From CAYSHJ01 sp964589725 (GTDB lineage Bacteria; Planctomycetota; Planctomycetia; Planctomycetales; Planctomycetaceae), in contig CAZPUJ010000132.1 in assembly GCA_964589725.1 (NCBI GenBank), positions 1 through 8,909 of the forward strand: 8,909 bases of DNA, written 5' to 3'. Of the stretch, positions 7,790-8,909 are shown piece by piece. How positions within the stretch are numbered: the first letter of the stretch is position 1; the number at the start of each line of letters is the position of its first letter. Below the pieces are notes generated by a model that saw only the letters and a program-made list of their open reading frames with translations, was not told the DNA's origin and made no database searches. The position numbers and the translations under genes were made by a program.

Positions 7790-8909
7790 ATGAAATGGTT
7801 CCAATACCGCACGGAGTTGTCATTGCTGTCCGCAGTGCTGGCGGTGGTTGGTTTGACAATCCTGCTGGACCCCAGTCGAGCGTACCTCGATAAGCCGATC
7901 TATAACGCGCAAGAGATTCTGCGACAGACATCGTTGCTGGGCATTCTGGCGTTGGGTGCGGCGGTGGTCATCGTCGCGGGCGGCATCGACCTGTCGGCCG
8001 GTTCAGTGATCGCGTTCAGCGGAACGGTCTGCGCGTCGCTGATTTTCTGGCTGGCTCCGATGGCCGGTCGAGCGCCTAAAACTGATAGCCTGGCAGGTTG
8101 GATTCTGCCAGTCGCTTGCGCGGGGACGTTGCTGGTCGCATTTTTGATCGGCAGCTTGCACACGTGGCTGATCACGGTCGTTAAACTGCCGCCGTTTGTG
8201 GCGACGCTGGCCTCTCTGGTCGGACTTCGCAGCCTGGGTCGCGTGCTAATTCAAGACGTGACGAACGCCATCACCGGCACAAAGAACACCAAAATTTACA
8301 TCGCCGACAAATTCTTTCGAGACCTCGGTCAACTCTGGTGGATTCCGCTGGCGGTGTTCATCTTGCTGAGTCTTGGTACAGGAGTGTTCCTCGGCCGCAC
8401 GATCACGGGCCGGCATTTGTATGCGATGGGTGGCAACGAAACGGCGGCTCGGTTAAGCGGCATTCGGACCGAGCGTTTGAAATGGCTGGCGTATTGCTTC
8501 AGCTCGATGACGGCGGCGATCGCGGGCATTTTATTCACCAGCTATGTCGGGGCCGCGAATCCGGAGTCGATGGGCCAGGGCTATGAACTGAACGCCATCG
8601 CTGCGGCGGTCGTGGGCGGATGCAGCCTGCAAGGCGGCATCGGCACCGTGTCGGGCGTAATGCTGGGAGCGTTGTTCCTGCGGACGGTGATCGACAGCGT
8701 GGCCAAGACCATGAAGCAGAATCCCGACGAGTTTCAGGGATTGATTGTCGGCGTGCTCGTCGTGTTGGCGGTCGCTTTGAACGAATTCCGTGGCCAGCGC
8801 GGAGTTCGTCGCCAATTACTGCCCGGGGGATTGGGTGCGGTCACTTGGTTGAATTTGACGGTGTTGGCGGGCGTGATCGTGTCGGTCAGTCGCTCGACGA
8901 ACAAACTCA
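7790..8909 (+). CDS. ABC transporter permease, RbsC-like, 3' end beyond the window
   Basis: The reading frame is open from ATG 7790 to the window end, 373 codons with no stop. The protein starts MKWFQYRTELSLLSAVLAVV and has the BPD_transp_2 (RbsC/XylH/AraH) pattern: a first membrane helix; ILRQTSLLGILALGAAVVIV; the family signature GGIDLSAGSVIAFSG (about 65-79); PPFVATLASLVGLRSLGR; then GRTITGRHLYAMGGNETAARLSGI, the cytoplasmic coupling region that contacts the ATPase; and later AAVVGGCSLQGGIGTVSGVM. RbsC ends about where this protein reads VLVVLAVALNEFRG, but here it continues at least 40 residues with another hydrophobic stretch (LGAVTWLNLTVLAGVIVSVS). The longer loop NAITGTKNTKIYIADKFF is also unlike E. 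coli RbsC. It sits in the inner membrane and works with the preceding lipoprotein. Its ribosome binding site is weak. Confidence 0.92.
   Translation, partial: MKWFQYRTELSLLSAVLAVVGLTILLDPSRAYLDKPIYNAQEILRQTSLLGILALGAAVVIVAGGIDLSAGSVIAFSGTVCASLIFWLAPMAGRAPKTDSLAGWILPVACAGTLLVAFLIGSLHTWLITVVKLPPFVATLASLVGLRSLGRVLIQDVTNAITGTKNTKIYIADKFFRDLGQLWWIPLAVFILLSLGTGVFLGRTITGRHLYAMGGNETAARLSGIRTERLKWLAYCFSSMTAAIAGILFTSYVGAANPESMGQGYELNAIAAAVVGGCSLQGGIGTVSGVMLGALFLRTVIDSVAKTMKQNPDEFQGLIVGVLVVLAVALNEFRGQRGVRRQLLPGGLGAVTWLNLTVLAGVIVSVSRSTNKL

Overview
The window looks like chromosomal DNA from a GC-rich member of the Planctomycetota. I infer this from the protein families, not from a marker gene: a DUF4058 protein starting MPVxxWTRV, an unrecognised single-pass membrane protein coupled to it, a PriA with an N-terminal extension, a secreted VOC protein, and short degenerate heptamer repeats between genes. 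No rRNA, tRNA, transposase, CRISPR array or phage gene is visible. No gene-free stretch exceeds 300 bases; the longest is 5449-5644, and most of it is a repeat element.

Layout. Six genes run on the minus strand. In transcription order they are: a SirB1-type transglutaminase-like protein (6484-5645), primosomal helicase PriA (5448-3013), a CysH-family APS/PAPS reductase (2835-2044), a secreted VOC/glyoxalase-fold protein (1998-1435), a DUF4058 protein (1330-650), and an N-terminally anchored hypothetical protein that leaves the window at base 1. The last two share an ATGA stop/start overlap. A 130-bp divergent region (6485-6614) separates this block from a plus-strand sugar-type ABC transporter: a lipoprotein substrate-binding protein (6615-7760), then an RbsC-type permease (7790 to beyond 8909). 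No ATPase gene is in the window. The minus-strand genes have unrelated roles (replication restart, sulfate assimilation, unknowns), so they are probably neighbours more than a pathway. The transporter pair is a functional unit.

The most unusual content is a set of four short repeat blocks built from degenerate 7-bp units, many matching nnnnGAC. Three abut or overlap a stop codon of the minus-strand genes: 5453-5640 after sirB1, 2934-3012 after priA, and 2025-2052 across the cysH stop. The fourth, 4105-4230, lies inside the priA reading frame. It is an imperfect inverted repeat of about 126 bp that adds about 42 low-complexity residues between helicase motif III and the zinc-binding region. 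It resembles a protein-coding palindromic repeat insertion, comparable in concept to Rickettsia palindromic elements, but made of heptamers that contain no stop codon in any of the six frames.
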